From UBA961 sp041191145 (GTDB lineage: Bacteria > Bacteroidota > Ignavibacteria > Kapaibacteriales > UBA961): a stretch of 64,000 nt of DNA. The position numbers and the translations under genes were made by a program. The notes under the pieces are model-generated. The model saw only the letters and a program-made list of their open reading frames with translations. It made no database searches and was not told the DNA's origin. Shown here piece after piece: positions 35,314-44,608 of the stretch; the first letter of the stretch is position 1; each line of letters starts with the position of its first letter. Location of the stretch: contig JBEEPK010000002.1 of NCBI GenBank assembly GCA_041191145.1, positions 1-64,000 of the forward strand. The letters run 5' to 3'.

Positions 35314-37053
35314 TTAGTACTTTCTTCTTGGTGGCTTCATTCCTGATGAGGAATCGGATGTTCCCTTATACTTCTTTTTATCTTTTGAGTCAAAAGAAGG
35401 TTTTCCACCGAACTTCCTGTCTCTACCTCCACTTCTCTCGGAATATGAATCTCCATCGCGTTTTCTGAATCCACCGGAATCTCCATCGCGTTTTCTGAAT
35501 CCGCCGGAATCGCCATCGCGCTTTTTGTATCCACCAGAATCTCCATCGCGCTTTTTGTATCCACCGGAATCTCCATCGCGTTTTCTGTAACCACTGGAAT
35601 CTCCATCGCGTTTTCTGTATCCACCGGAATCTCCATCGCGCTTTTTGTAACCCCCTGAATCACCATCGCGTTTTCTGAATCCGCCGGAATCGCCATCACG
35701 CTTTTTGTATCCGCCGGAATCGCCATCGCGCTTTTTGTATCCACCGGAATCACCATCGCGTTTTCTGTATCCGCCAGAATCACCATCGCGTTTTCTGAAT
35801 CCACCGGAATCGCCATCGCGCTTTTTGTATCCACCGGAATCACCATCGCGTTTTCTGTATCCGCCAGAATCACCATCGCGTTTTCTGAATCCACCGGAAT
35901 CACCATCGCGTTTTCTGAATCCGCCGGAATCGCCATCGCGTTTTCTGAATCCACCGGAATCACCATCGCGTTTTCTGAATCCGCCGGAATCGCCATCACG
36001 CTTTTTGTATCCACCGGAATCACCATCGCGCTTTCTGAATCCGCCGGAATCGCCTTCACGTTTTCTGTATCCGCCGGAATCGCCATCACGCTTTCTGTAT
36101 CCACCGGAATCGCCTTCACGTTTTCTGTATCCGCCGGAATCGCCTTCGTGCTTTTTAAAATCGACCGATTCTTCATCACTATTGCTATAGCTATCTAACT
36201 CATCTTCGTGGATATCAATATCTTGCTTTATAGGCAATGAATCTTCATCAGCTTCAAAAAGCTCATCATGAGTTTCTTCTGAAACTTTCAACTTTTTAGA
36301 ATCGCTGATAGCAATGCGTTCTTTCTTCTTTTCGAAATTTGACAATACGCTAAGAAGTGTTCTTCCGGGATGACCTTCAAACACTATCACGAATTCACCC
36401 TTGAAAGGTGTATCGGTAAATGCTTGATGAAGTTCTGAAAATGTGCCATAATGATGATGTTCAAAGGACATTGTTAGATTACATCCGATATAAGCTTTAC
36501 GATCGGGCATCACTTTTGCAGCTGCTTCAAGGATTTGTTTTAGTCGATAGGGAGTTTCAAGAAGAACAGTTGTTCTTGGTTCCAGTGCAAGCGCTTGCAT
36601 TTCCATTAATCTGTCTTCTGTGGTTCTGCTCAAGAAACCTGCGCAGGTAAAAACATCAGATTTAAAACCACTTCGTACTAGTGCTGTCATAATAGAACTT
36701 GGACCGGGAACTACGACGATATTGATATTCGCATCCAATGCCAGATTCAAAAAGTACCTACCTGGATCGGCAAATATGGGAGTTCCTGCATCTGAGATCA
36801 AAGCAAATGATTCTCCATTTTGGAGTCTTTCGATCAATTGAGGAGCATATTCATCTTCATTATGCTCATTGAGTTGTTCGAGATTTGCACTGAAGTTATG
36901 TCTTTTTGCAAGCAAAGCTCCAATTTTCTCTTCTTCACAAATAACTGTATCCACTTTCTTCAGTACTTTCAAAGCACGAAGTGAGATGTCATCCTCATTA
37001 CCAATTGGTGTTGAAACGATGTATAATACCGACTGTTCTTGCTTCTTCCGCAT
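35314..37053 (-). CDS. rsmI: 16S rRNA 2'-O-ribose C1402 methyltransferase with a decapeptide-repeat tail
   Basis: 579 residues against about 230-290 for ordinary RsmI. Residues 1-230 are a standard tetrapyrrole-methylase-type fold: YIVSTPIGNEDDISLRALK, CEEE, SDAGTPIFADPG and VPGPSSIMTALVRSGF. An acidic linker follows (about 245-300). Residues 302-531 are 23 exact-length copies of GDSGG(Y/F)(R/K)KRD, then a basic Gly/Arg/Ser-rich end. The tail mixes acidic, basic and aromatic residues and should be disordered and RNA-binding. RsmI methylates C1402 of 16S rRNA. The start overlaps the previous stop (TAATG). Last gene of the translation operon. Confidence 0.93.
   Translation of the reverse strand: MRKKQEQSVLYIVSTPIGNEDDISLRALKVLKKVDTVICEEEKIGALLAKRHNFSANLEQLNEHNEDEYAPQLIERLQNGESFALISDAGTPIFADPGRYFLNLALDANINIVVVPGPSSIMTALVRSGFKSDVFTCAGFLSRTTEDRLMEMQALALEPRTTVLLETPYRLKQILEAAAKVMPDRKAYIGCNLTMSFEHHHYGTFSELHQAFTDTPFKGEFVIVFEGHPGRTLLSVLSNFEKKKERIAISDSKKLKVSEETHDELFEADEDSLPIKQDIDIHEDELDSYSNSDEESVDFKKHEGDSGGYRKREGDSGGYRKRDGDSGGYRKREGDSGGFRKRDGDSGGYKKRDGDSGGFRKRDGDSGGFRKRDGDSGGFRKRDGDSGGFRKRDGDSGGYRKRDGDSGGYKKRDGDSGGFRKRDGDSGGYRKRDGDSGGYKKRDGDSGGYKKRDGDSGGFRKRDGDSGGYKKRDGDSGGYRKRDGDSSGYRKRDGDSGGYKKRDGDSGGYKKRDGDSGGFRKRDGDSGGFRKRDGDSYSERSGGRDRKFGGKPSFDSKDKKKYKGTSDSSSGMKPPRRKY
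35461..36150. repeat. 23 x 30-bp tandem repeat inside rsmI
   Basis: Twenty-three contiguous 30-bp units with no spacers, differing mainly at synonymous positions and at Tyr/Phe and Arg/Lys codons. The array is in frame with rsmI, encodes the decapeptide tail, and is likely prone to copy-number change. Several other frames are also open across it only because the unit is a multiple of three without stops. Confidence 0.97.
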
Positions 37054-38726
37054 TAAAATCCTGTGTGGAGTATGAGTGATGATGAATACTGTGTTGAATA
37101 AATTGTCAACATCCGCATTGCATTAGGTATATCATGTTGAATGGAAATGGTAGCATTCAAACCATCCCATTGTATGTTTTGTGTGTAGTCTTGTAACTCT
37201 TTCCCTTGCATGTCAAAAAGTTTCACAATGCACTGTTCTCTTTTTGGAAGTGAGAAGGTAATCACTTGTTTTCTTGATTCAAGGGCAGGGTTAGGGAATG
37301 CATTGACTAATGGAGTCATCACATATTCAGAAATTGAATTTGCATTTCCCTGAGTTGAAATAGGAATCGACAAAGTTGGTATACCATCTGCAAAGCGAAG
37401 TCTGAGGAGCGTTGCCGACTCAATGGGAGATTTCATTATAAGTGAAAGATATTGCATCGTACCGGGTTTAATAATACTATCAAAAGGTAAAACCCTTGCA
37501 TTGGAAATGGTTGGTCTGAATTCCGTGGAATTGATTTTCAATGATTGATTCCCTTTATTGATTACAGGAATGCGCATAAGCATGGAATCGCCGGAAACAA
37601 TTTGTGCAAATACTCCAAGTGAATCCGTTACCGGTTCAGGATATAATGGAAAATCAGGTTGTGTTGAGAGTCTGAACATTCGATCGATCATATTAGGATG
37701 AGCGATATATGGATTCATTCTTTTCTGAACGGAAGCGATAGACATTCCACGGCTTCTTTCTCGCTCATCAACAGGATCTTGCTTATTCCATGTTCTGATA
37801 ATGGTTTCCATATTGGTTAGAAAACCACTTTGGTCAAAGCTTCCTTTACGATTGCCATAACGAGTTGCGAAATATAAGATACCACGAGCAATATTGCCTT
37901 TCATGATATCTCGTGGTTCAAAAACTGTATCGGCTGAGGATTGTGGAAGTCCTAATGTAGAGCCACCGGATTCCCAAGAAATGGAACGAGAAACTATGCC
38001 AAATGGATGATTTGATCTTTTTTCATTTGCTTTTGAGTCAGTAGGGTACAAATGAAAAATATCAGATCTGGCAGGTTCTTTATCGGCTCCTTTGCTTTGT
38101 GGCCAAGAATGTTCGGTATTGAACACACTCGCATTTGGAATGCCGGTTGTTTGAATCTTGCGTCCTGTATAAGCACATTCCACAGTCCCATTCACATTGT
38201 CTGCTTTTGAGAACATATGTTGTCTTGCATCTGTATATGTAAACATGAGTGCCTGGTTCAGGTAAGCATTAAGGGCATTGTATAATGCCTGACCTTCCAA
38301 GTCTTGCGTGAATGCAAATTCTGGTTCTGAATACTCAGCTCTACCTTTTAGTTTTACAGCCAATGAATACCGCGTTTCAGGACAAGTGACGCGTAAAAGT
38401 AGATGTCCAATATGCGTGATATTATGCGGGGTTTTGAAAGATAGAGGCAATTCTTGTTTTTGACCCGGCTGAATGGTTATGGAACCGGATTGCAAAACTG
38501 AAAACACAGGCCAACGAGAATATGTAAAAACGGTATCTATTCTAATCAATGAACTCGAAGTATTGGTAATAGTAAGAATCTTAATGCTTTCATCACCCGT
38601 CAATACAGTACCAAAATCAATTGAGTCTGCTGATATTGTAATCCTACAGGGCAATTCATTTGCAATCATTGATTGAAAATGATGCATTCCAAGAATCATC
38701 AGTAATATTGAGATTATTATTTTCAT
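37053..38726 (-). CDS. Secreted endonuclease I (EndA/NucM family) with choice-of-anchor-D and C-terminal sorting-like domains
   Basis: 557 residues from MKIIISILLMILGMHH, whose ATG overlaps the upstream stop as ATGA. After the signal, an Ig-like domain (about 28-130; SIDFGTVLTGDESIKILTITN) precedes the nuclease. The endonuclease-I His-Me motif is NTEHSWPQS (His206), with DIFHLYPTD and GNIARGILYFATRYG. A second beta domain follows, and a C-terminal 75-residue module with FPNPA and VKLFDMQGKEL, typical of type IX sorting domains. It should cut DNA or RNA outside the cell. Why it lies inside a translation/RNA-modification operon is unclear. Confidence 0.9.
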   Translation of the reverse strand: MKIIISILLMILGMHHFQSMIANELPCRITISADSIDFGTVLTGDESIKILTITNTSSSLIRIDTVFTYSRWPVFSVLQSGSITIQPGQKQELPLSFKTPHNITHIGHLLLRVTCPETRYSLAVKLKGRAEYSEPEFAFTQDLEGQALYNALNAYLNQALMFTYTDARQHMFSKADNVNGTVECAYTGRKIQTTGIPNASVFNTEHSWPQSKGADKEPARSDIFHLYPTDSKANEKRSNHPFGIVSRSISWESGGSTLGLPQSSADTVFEPRDIMKGNIARGILYFATRYGNRKGSFDQSGFLTNMETIIRTWNKQDPVDERERSRGMSIASVQKRMNPYIAHPNMIDRMFRLSTQPDFPLYPEPVTDSLGVFAQIVSGDSMLMRIPVINKGNQSLKINSTEFRPTISNARVLPFDSIIKPGTMQYLSLIMKSPIESATLLRLRFADGIPTLSIPISTQGNANSISEYVMTPLVNAFPNPALESRKQVITFSLPKREQCIVKLFDMQGKELQDYTQNIQWDGLNATISIQHDIPNAMRMLTIYSTQYSSSLILHTGF

Positions 38727-39463
38727 AAAGGTAATTTTCCTTCCATTGCATTCCATGTATCGCTAATTGCTTGTGCAATTTCGGAAAATTCACATGAATA
38801 CCCGAAACATTCCGACAAGCAGGTTGAATGTGAAACAATGTTCTGCTTCAAAATCGATTGTTCTTCCTGATCATTTGTGAGTAGCTTCACAATATCTAGA
38901 TATGATTGATCCAAGGGAAGAGAACCATGTTGAAGAAGCACTCCGTCAAAGAATCTTTGAGCACTTCCCATGAGTTTTTTGCCATTGCAGGTAAGTTCAT
39001 ATCGAGCAGATGAAGAGAAACATGCAGAAGAAACTTGAAGTGCATAATGCTCATTGAAATCCGCATTGGATTTTGCAAAATCCAGATTCTTAACTCCTAT
39101 GCCATCAAGAGCTCTTAAAAAAAATGCATGAATTTCTCTGTACGCATTTCTCGCAATATCCATCGAATCACAAGGCATGACAATACAATATGTCAATTCA
39201 TTGGAATGTAAAACTGCTCTTCCACCGGTGGGTCTTCTGACAATTGGAATATCGAGTGATGCACAATTGACTTCAATATCGCGGGAAATCACTTGGTTTT
39301 TTCCAAGCGACAAAGTTGGCTTGTCCCATCCATATATTCGAAAATGACCTGTTACATCTTTATTGTTTCGCAAAGCAATTGACATTGTCTCCGCTTGCGT
39401 GAAGTCCAAGAGCATATTTTGTTCACCGGACAAAAATCCGCTCTCCATGAAGGTCCATTTCAT
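38723..39463 (-). CDS. Lipoate-protein ligase A / octanoyltransferase (LipM-like)
   Basis: 246 residues of the BPL/LplA/LipB fold. Visible motifs are WDKPTLSLGKNQ, the substrate-loop RRPTGGRAVLH, and ACFSSSARYELTCNGKKLMGSAQR, with LLQHGSLPL after it. The lysine in GKKLMGSAQR is the family lysine. The cysteine in ACF is at the position used as nucleophile by LipM-type octanoyltransferases, so LipM is as likely as LplA. It overlaps ribF and the endonuclease gene by 4 nt each. Confidence 0.82.
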   Translation of the reverse strand: MKWTFMESGFLSGEQNMLLDFTQAETMSIALRNNKDVTGHFRIYGWDKPTLSLGKNQVISRDIEVNCASLDIPIVRRPTGGRAVLHSNELTYCIVMPCDSMDIARNAYREIHAFFLRALDGIGVKNLDFAKSNADFNEHYALQVSSACFSSSARYELTCNGKKLMGSAQRFFDGVLLQHGSLPLDQSYLDIVKLLTNDQEEQSILKQNIVSHSTCLSECFGYSCEFSEIAQAISDTWNAMEGKLPL

Positions 39464-40425
39464 GATTCGTCTTCAATATTGTCCAAACTATCCATGATTT
39501 CTCGACATGTCATTTCATCTCGATGCAATTGATCTTTCAAATGATTGAGTGATGCGAATGCTTGTTCTTCTCGGATATATTTCAAGAACCAAATAACCAA
39601 TTGTGTATCATACAAATCTTCATTTACATCAAAGAAATGTACTTCGAGTGATATTTGATCAGTAACTCCTACAGTCGGTCTATTCCCGATATTTGCCATC
39701 CCATAAACAGTTATGCCATTGATATCAGTCGAAACAAAATACACCCCTTTTCTGGGAAATAACTTGTAATGAATCGCAGGTTTGATATTTGCCGTTGGAA
39801 AACCGATTGTTCTGCCTCTTTGATCACCTTTTATAACGATGCCTTCAATGAAATAAGGATGACCAAGCATATCAAATGCTTCGGGTAAATTACCATTTGA
39901 AAGTGCTTTGCGAATCTCTGTACTGCTCACTGTTTTATGATCGATGACATAAGGCTCGATTGGATGTACGGTGAACTGCAATTCCTCTGAAAGTGCATGA
40001 AGCGTATTTGCTCCTCCTTCACGAGCTTTGCCGAATCCATGATCATGGCCTATGAAGATGTCTGAAAAACCAATCTTTTCATGAATATATGTTCTAATGA
40101 ATTCATCGGATGAAGTCTGTGCAAATTCCTTGGTGAATGGAATGATCACCACCATGTCAATCCCATAAGATTCAAGCAATTGCAATCGCTCGGAAATATC
40201 GCTCAGTAAAGTAATCGGGGGTTTGTCTTTTCTTGGGATGACAGTTTGAGGATGCGGATCAAAAGTGACTATAACTGTGCGTGCATCTTTCTTCTTCTGT
40301 TGTAAAGTCAACATTGATTCAATTATGAATTGATGTCCTTTATGCACTCCGTCAAATGTTCCAACAGTGATGATAGTATTATTGTCATGCGGAATTGCAT
40401 CATGTAATGTAAAAACTTCCATCAT
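39460..40425 (-). CDS. ribF: Bifunctional riboflavin kinase / FAD synthetase
   Basis: 321 residues. N-terminal FAD synthetase domain (about 1-180) with TVGTFDGVHKGHQ and the GHDHGFGKAREGG loop. C-terminal flavokinase (about 185-310) with KGDQRGRTIGFPTANI and GMANIGNRPTVG. It converts riboflavin to FMN and FAD. The order truB-ribF is the common bacterial one, and both ends overlap neighbours by 4 nt. Confidence 0.96.
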   Translation of the reverse strand: MMEVFTLHDAIPHDNNTIITVGTFDGVHKGHQFIIESMLTLQQKKKDARTVIVTFDPHPQTVIPRKDKPPITLLSDISERLQLLESYGIDMVVIIPFTKEFAQTSSDEFIRTYIHEKIGFSDIFIGHDHGFGKAREGGANTLHALSEELQFTVHPIEPYVIDHKTVSSTEIRKALSNGNLPEAFDMLGHPYFIEGIVIKGDQRGRTIGFPTANIKPAIHYKLFPRKGVYFVSTDINGITVYGMANIGNRPTVGVTDQISLEVHFFDVNEDLYDTQLVIWFLKYIREEQAFASLNHLKDQLHRDEMTCREIMDSLDNIEDES

Positions 40426-41183
40426 TCCGCCGAAATATGTAATGATTGAAACTCTTCAGCTTGCATCACATGCATAGCTTGCTCAAATTCGCGAATATCC
40501 AAGGCATCTTCCACTGAAAAATCACCACTTGAAATTCGTCTGAGTGCAGTCAAATACCCAACTGTACCTAACTTTTCAGCAATATCCCTTGCAAGTGATC
40601 TTATATAGGTGCCTTTTGAACATTGTACGGTAATCGTCAAGTGAATTCCATCAAATGCATCTAGAGTTACATACTCAATATGGATGTCTCTGGGTTCAAT
40701 CTCGACTTGAATACCCTTTCGCGCTTTATGATAAAGTGGGATTCCATTCTTTTTAAGTGCGGAATACATTGGTGGAATCTGTTTTGTATTACCGGTAAAT
40801 GAATGCAATACTTCTCTGATTGTCTCTTCACTCAAATGATGGGGAATATCGACAAAGACAGATTCAGGACTTTCTGAATCTAGAGACACAGTTGAGGCAC
40901 CAAGTTTAATGGTTGCGATATATGCTTTGTGGCTATTCTGATAGGTGGAAATCAATTTTGTTGCTTGTCTTCCAATGCATACGATCAATAATCCGGTGGC
41001 AAGGGGATCGAGCGTTCCGGCATGACCAATCTTTTTGATTCCGACTATTCTTCTGAGTTTAGCCACGACATCAAATGAAGTCCATGAAATTTCTTTGTCA
41101 ATGAATATAATAGCTCCATTTTCCCGAGCATCAGCATACCATTGCTTGAGAGAAGCCAAAGATTGTTTGGTGAGAATATTCAT
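40422..41183 (-). CDS. truB: tRNA pseudouridine-55 synthase
   Basis: 253 residues. The catalytic Asp59 is in GHAGTLDPLATGLL. KKIGHAG, the GTYIRSLARDIAEKLG motif and the region around GNTKQIPPMYSALKKNG are typical of TruB. It makes pseudouridine 55 in the T-loop of tRNA. It lies between rbfA and ribF. The protein ends about residue 253 and lacks the PUA domain, as in many bacteria outside the Enterobacteria. Confidence 0.96.
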   Translation of the reverse strand: MNILTKQSLASLKQWYADARENGAIIFIDKEISWTSFDVVAKLRRIVGIKKIGHAGTLDPLATGLLIVCIGRQATKLISTYQNSHKAYIATIKLGASTVSLDSESPESVFVDIPHHLSEETIREVLHSFTGNTKQIPPMYSALKKNGIPLYHKARKGIQVEIEPRDIHIEYVTLDAFDGIHLTITVQCSKGTYIRSLARDIAEKLGTVGYLTALRRISSGDFSVEDALDIREFEQAMHVMQAEEFQSLHISAE

Positions 41184-41232
41184 GGAATAAAGGGAAGAAA
41201 TGAATCAGCATCAGAGAGTAAATCGCCTGAAA

Positions 41233-41604
41233 TTACTCGGACGCGTGACCATCACGAAGGCGATCATTTTTCTTTGTTTGTTCAACAAGGTTTTGAATTT
41301 GTTCCATTGCATCCATTGTTTCATCACGATAAAATCGTAATTCCGGAGCAAAACGAAGCTGAACCTTGGATGCGACATGTTTTCTGATCGCATGTTTTTC
41401 TTCATCAATGGCATATAGAACATCAGCAACCGATGCTTTTCCGCCGATAGCACTGATATACACTTTTGCTATTTGTAAATCAGGTGACATCTTGACAGAT
41501 GTCACCGTGATTAACCCTGCTCTTTTTTCAGAAGCAATTCTTCGAAGAGGTTCGGACAATGCTTCCATTATGACTGAAGCTACTTTTTCAGTTCTGATCG
41601 ACAT
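41233..41604 (-). CDS. rbfA: Ribosome-binding factor A
   Basis: 123 residues with the single KH-like RbfA domain: RTEKVASVIMEALSEPL, VTSVKMSPDLQIAKVYIS and LRFAPELRFYRDET. It helps mature the 30S subunit. It lies 1 nt after infB's stop and 49 nt before truB, the standard order. Confidence 0.95.
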   Translation of the reverse strand: MSIRTEKVASVIMEALSEPLRRIASEKRAGLITVTSVKMSPDLQIAKVYISAIGGKASVADVLYAIDEEKHAIRKHVASKVQLRFAPELRFYRDETMDAMEQIQNLVEQTKKNDRLRDGHASE

Positions 41605-41605
41605 A

Positions 41606-44536
41606 TTAGCTTAATTTCCTTTTGACTTCAACTTGCTTATAAGCTTCGATGATATCTCCGACTTGAATGTCATTGAAACCATTGATGCTCATACCACATT
41701 CATAGTTGCTATCAACTTCTCTCACATCATCTTTGAAGCGTTTGAGTGCGGACAATGTTGAATTATAAACAGGGAAGCCGTCTCGCAGAACACGAACACG
41801 ATCATTTCTATTGATTTTACCAGATGTTACATAACAACCAGCAACAGTTCCAATTTTGCTAATCTTGAATACTTGGCGAATCTCTGCTGCACCGGTGATT
41901 TCTTCTTTAATCTCGGGGGAGAGAAGTCCTTCGAGTGCCATTTGAATTTCATTGATACAGTCATAGATGATTGTATACAATCGTATGTCAACACCTTCAT
42001 TTTCTGCTGATTTACGAGCTTGTGATGTTGGTGAAACATGGAAACCAACCACAACTGCACTGGATGCAGCTGCCAACATGACATCCGACTCTGAGATTGG
42101 TCCGACACCTTTGTGAAGAATCGTAACCTTGGCTTCATCTCTAGAAAGTTTCTGCAATGAATCAGACAATGCTTCCAATGAACCACTAACATCACCTTTG
42201 ATGATAAGTCGCAATTCTTTTGTTCCACCACGCAAGATATCTTGAGAAATCTCATCGAGGGTGGTTGGTCGCATTTGCTTGAATGTTTGTTCGCGCTTGA
42301 GTTGTTGTCTCTTGGTTGCAATTGCTCTCGCTTCGGTTTCTTGTTCAAGTACTGCAAATAAATCACCTGCCTGAGGAGCGCCATCAAAACCAGATACTTG
42401 AACGGGAACAGATGGACCTGCTTTCTCAACACGATTTCCGCGTTCATCAAACATTGCACGAACTCTACCGGAATAAATACCTGCTACGAATGCATCACCA
42501 ATGGAAAGCGAACCTTTTTGAACCATAACGGTTGCCAAAACACCCTTTCCTTTGTCTAGATGAGCTTCAATAACTGTACCTCTCGCAATGCGGTCAGGAT
42601 TTGCTTTAAGATTCAAAATCTCCGCCTCTAAGAGAATCTTCTCCATGAGACCTTCAATATTGATACCTTTCTTTGCAGAAATATGAGCACATTGATATTT
42701 TCCGCCCCATTCTTCAACCAATACACCGCGATCTGCTAATTGTTGCTTCACGCGATCAGGATTTGCATCTTCTTTGTCGATTTTATTCAATGCAACAACA
42801 ATGGGAACATTGGCTGCTTGAGCATGGCTGATGGCTTCTATTGTTTGAGGCATAACATTGTCATCGGCTGCAACAACAAGAACGACGATATCAGTTACTT
42901 GAGCTCCTCTGGCACGCATTGCTGTAAATGCTTCATGTCCGGGAGTATCAAGGAAAGCAATTGTACGACCATCGGGCAAATCAACATGATAAGCGCCAAT
43001 ATGCTGAGTAATACCACCAGATTCACCGGCTACAACATTAGCTTTTCTGATATAATCGAGAAGTGATGTCTTACCATGATCCACATGACCCATGATGGTA
43101 ACTATCGGTGGACGAGTTACAAGTGTATCTTCTGCATCTTCAATGTCTGTGATCTCTTGTGCGGCTTGTTCATCTAGGAATTCTACTTGGAATCCATAAT
43201 CATCAGCAATCAATGTAATTGTGTCTTTGTCGAGTCTTTGATTAATGCTCACCATTAATCCCAAAGACATACACTTTACGATGATTTCTGCAGCTGTTGT
43301 GCCCATCAGTGCAGCAAGATCGGCAGTAGTCACAAATTCAGTTAGGCGGAGAATTGTACTTTCGCGTTCAACTTCTTCAATACGGCGAGCCTCTTTTTCT
43401 TCGCGCTCCATTTTCTTTCTTTGCTTGAGCTTATTTCTGAAACCGGAACCGGAATCTTCCATGCCGGATAGGGTTTCACGAATTGCTCTTGTTACATCCT
43501 CTTCGGTGATTGTCTCACGAATGGATTTCTTTTTCTTTTTCTTCTTATCTATTCCTTTCGCATCTTTTGGAGGTGCTGGACGAAGATTCTTCTTTGCTGC
43601 TTTGTCTTTATCTTCCTCCGTTTTGGCTGGAGCAAGACCTAATCCACCCTCTTGACCTTTAGCGCGAAGTCTTTCGCCGATGGATTGCTGATTTCCTGCT
43701 GTAGGTCTATTTGGCCTACGATCATTATCTCTACTATCTCTACGCTCTCCACCTGCACCTTGTTGTTGCTGTGGACGATCTCCGGTTTTTTTTGCATTTC
43801 GATCGGGACGACCATATCTGCCACCTTCTTCTCTGCGAGAGGAGACATCAATTTTTCCAACAACAGTTAAGCCACGAAGCTGAGGCATTGCTCCTGCTTC
43901 ATACTCAACTTCCATGATGCGTTTCTTTCTCTTCTTTTTTGGATCTTTGGAGTCATCTTCTTGAGATACTGCTTCAGATTCCACCGGAGTAGTATTTTCG
44001 ACTACCTCTTCAGCTTCCTTGACAACTTCAACTTCAGGTGTCTTTATCTCTACTAGTTCGGCTACTGGTATAGTCTCAGGTTGTGGCTCGATTTCTTTTT
44101 TGATTTCAATATGAATTGTTTCCGGCTCAGAAGGCTCGGGCATGACTTCCGGTTCAGATGCTACTTCTTCAATTGGAGCCTCAATGATTTTCTCTTTCGA
44201 TTCAACCATTACCGGTTCTTCAATTTCTACAGGTATATTAGTAACGGGAATTTCTTCAATGATCGCTTCTTCAATATGTGACGATTCTTCAGAATCACCC
44301 TTTTCAGGATTGCGAGCATGATGATATTTTTCTAGTTTCTCTCTCTGCTTTTCAGCTGCTTTCGCTTCACGGGCAAATTTGTCCATGACTACTTCCACCA
44401 TCTCATCATTTAAGACAGATGTTGGTTTGTTTTCAATGGTGAATCCTTTTCCTTGAAGGAATTCAACAATGGCATCCTTCCCAATATTAATCTGGGAGGC
44501 AAGCTTAAAAAGACGTGTTCCGTTAGATGCAGGCAT
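41606..44536 (-). CDS. infB: Translation initiation factor IF-2
   Basis: 976 residues. An N-terminal IF2-N domain (LFKLASQINIGKDAIVEFLQ, about 9-28) is followed by a long acidic then basic, Gly/Arg-rich linker (about 60-390). The GTPase domain starts near 480 with GHVDHGKTS, DTPGHEAF, NKID and SAKKG. Domains II-IV follow, with a second beta barrel and the fMet-tRNA-binding end. It brings initiator tRNA to the 30S subunit. A terminator-like hairpin lies in the 72-bp gap between nusA and this gene. Confidence 0.97.
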   Translation of the reverse strand: MPASNGTRLFKLASQINIGKDAIVEFLQGKGFTIENKPTSVLNDEMVEVVMDKFAREAKAAEKQREKLEKYHHARNPEKGDSEESSHIEEAIIEEIPVTNIPVEIEEPVMVESKEKIIEAPIEEVASEPEVMPEPSEPETIHIEIKKEIEPQPETIPVAELVEIKTPEVEVVKEAEEVVENTTPVESEAVSQEDDSKDPKKKRKKRIMEVEYEAGAMPQLRGLTVVGKIDVSSRREEGGRYGRPDRNAKKTGDRPQQQQGAGGERRDSRDNDRRPNRPTAGNQQSIGERLRAKGQEGGLGLAPAKTEEDKDKAAKKNLRPAPPKDAKGIDKKKKKKKSIRETITEEDVTRAIRETLSGMEDSGSGFRNKLKQRKKMEREEKEARRIEEVERESTILRLTEFVTTADLAALMGTTAAEIIVKCMSLGLMVSINQRLDKDTITLIADDYGFQVEFLDEQAAQEITDIEDAEDTLVTRPPIVTIMGHVDHGKTSLLDYIRKANVVAGESGGITQHIGAYHVDLPDGRTIAFLDTPGHEAFTAMRARGAQVTDIVVLVVAADDNVMPQTIEAISHAQAANVPIVVALNKIDKEDANPDRVKQQLADRGVLVEEWGGKYQCAHISAKKGINIEGLMEKILLEAEILNLKANPDRIARGTVIEAHLDKGKGVLATVMVQKGSLSIGDAFVAGIYSGRVRAMFDERGNRVEKAGPSVPVQVSGFDGAPQAGDLFAVLEQETEARAIATKRQQLKREQTFKQMRPTTLDEISQDILRGGTKELRLIIKGDVSGSLEALSDSLQKLSRDEAKVTILHKGVGPISESDVMLAAASSAVVVGFHVSPTSQARKSAENEGVDIRLYTIIYDCINEIQMALEGLLSPEIKEEITGAAEIRQVFKISKIGTVAGCYVTSGKINRNDRVRVLRDGFPVYNSTLSALKRFKDDVREVDSNYECGMSINGFNDIQVGDIIEAYKQVEVKRKLS

Positions 44537-44556
44537 ACAACCTATGGTTGAATGTT

Positions 44557-44587
44557 AAAAAAAAACGAATGCATGAACTTTCATGCA
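44557..44587 (-). terminator. Terminator-like hairpin between nusA and infB
   Basis: On the minus strand: stem TGCATGA / TCATGCA (7 bp, 4-nt loop; 44581-44587 with 44570-44576), then TTCG and nine Ts. It lies after the nusA stop and before the infB ATG, so it can cut the transcript within the operon. Confidence 0.6.
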
Positions 44588-44608
44588 ATATTCCGGCTAC
44601 AGGCTCAA

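Noticed and set aside
35461..36150. CRISPR-like array of 30-bp repeats
   Set aside because: Units are directly adjacent with no spacers and lie in frame inside rsmI, and no cas genes are near.
35337..36179. Minus-strand frame of 280 codons with ADSENAM-type repeats inside rsmI
   Set aside because: Alternate frame of the same tandem array. The RsmI frame continues from a well-conserved catalytic domain and wins.
35705..36190. Plus-strand frame of 161 codons made of PPESPSRFL repeats opposite rsmI
   Set aside because: It is the antisense reading of the 30-bp array, which stays open in several frames because the unit is a multiple of three with no stops. No start signal, and it ends with the array.
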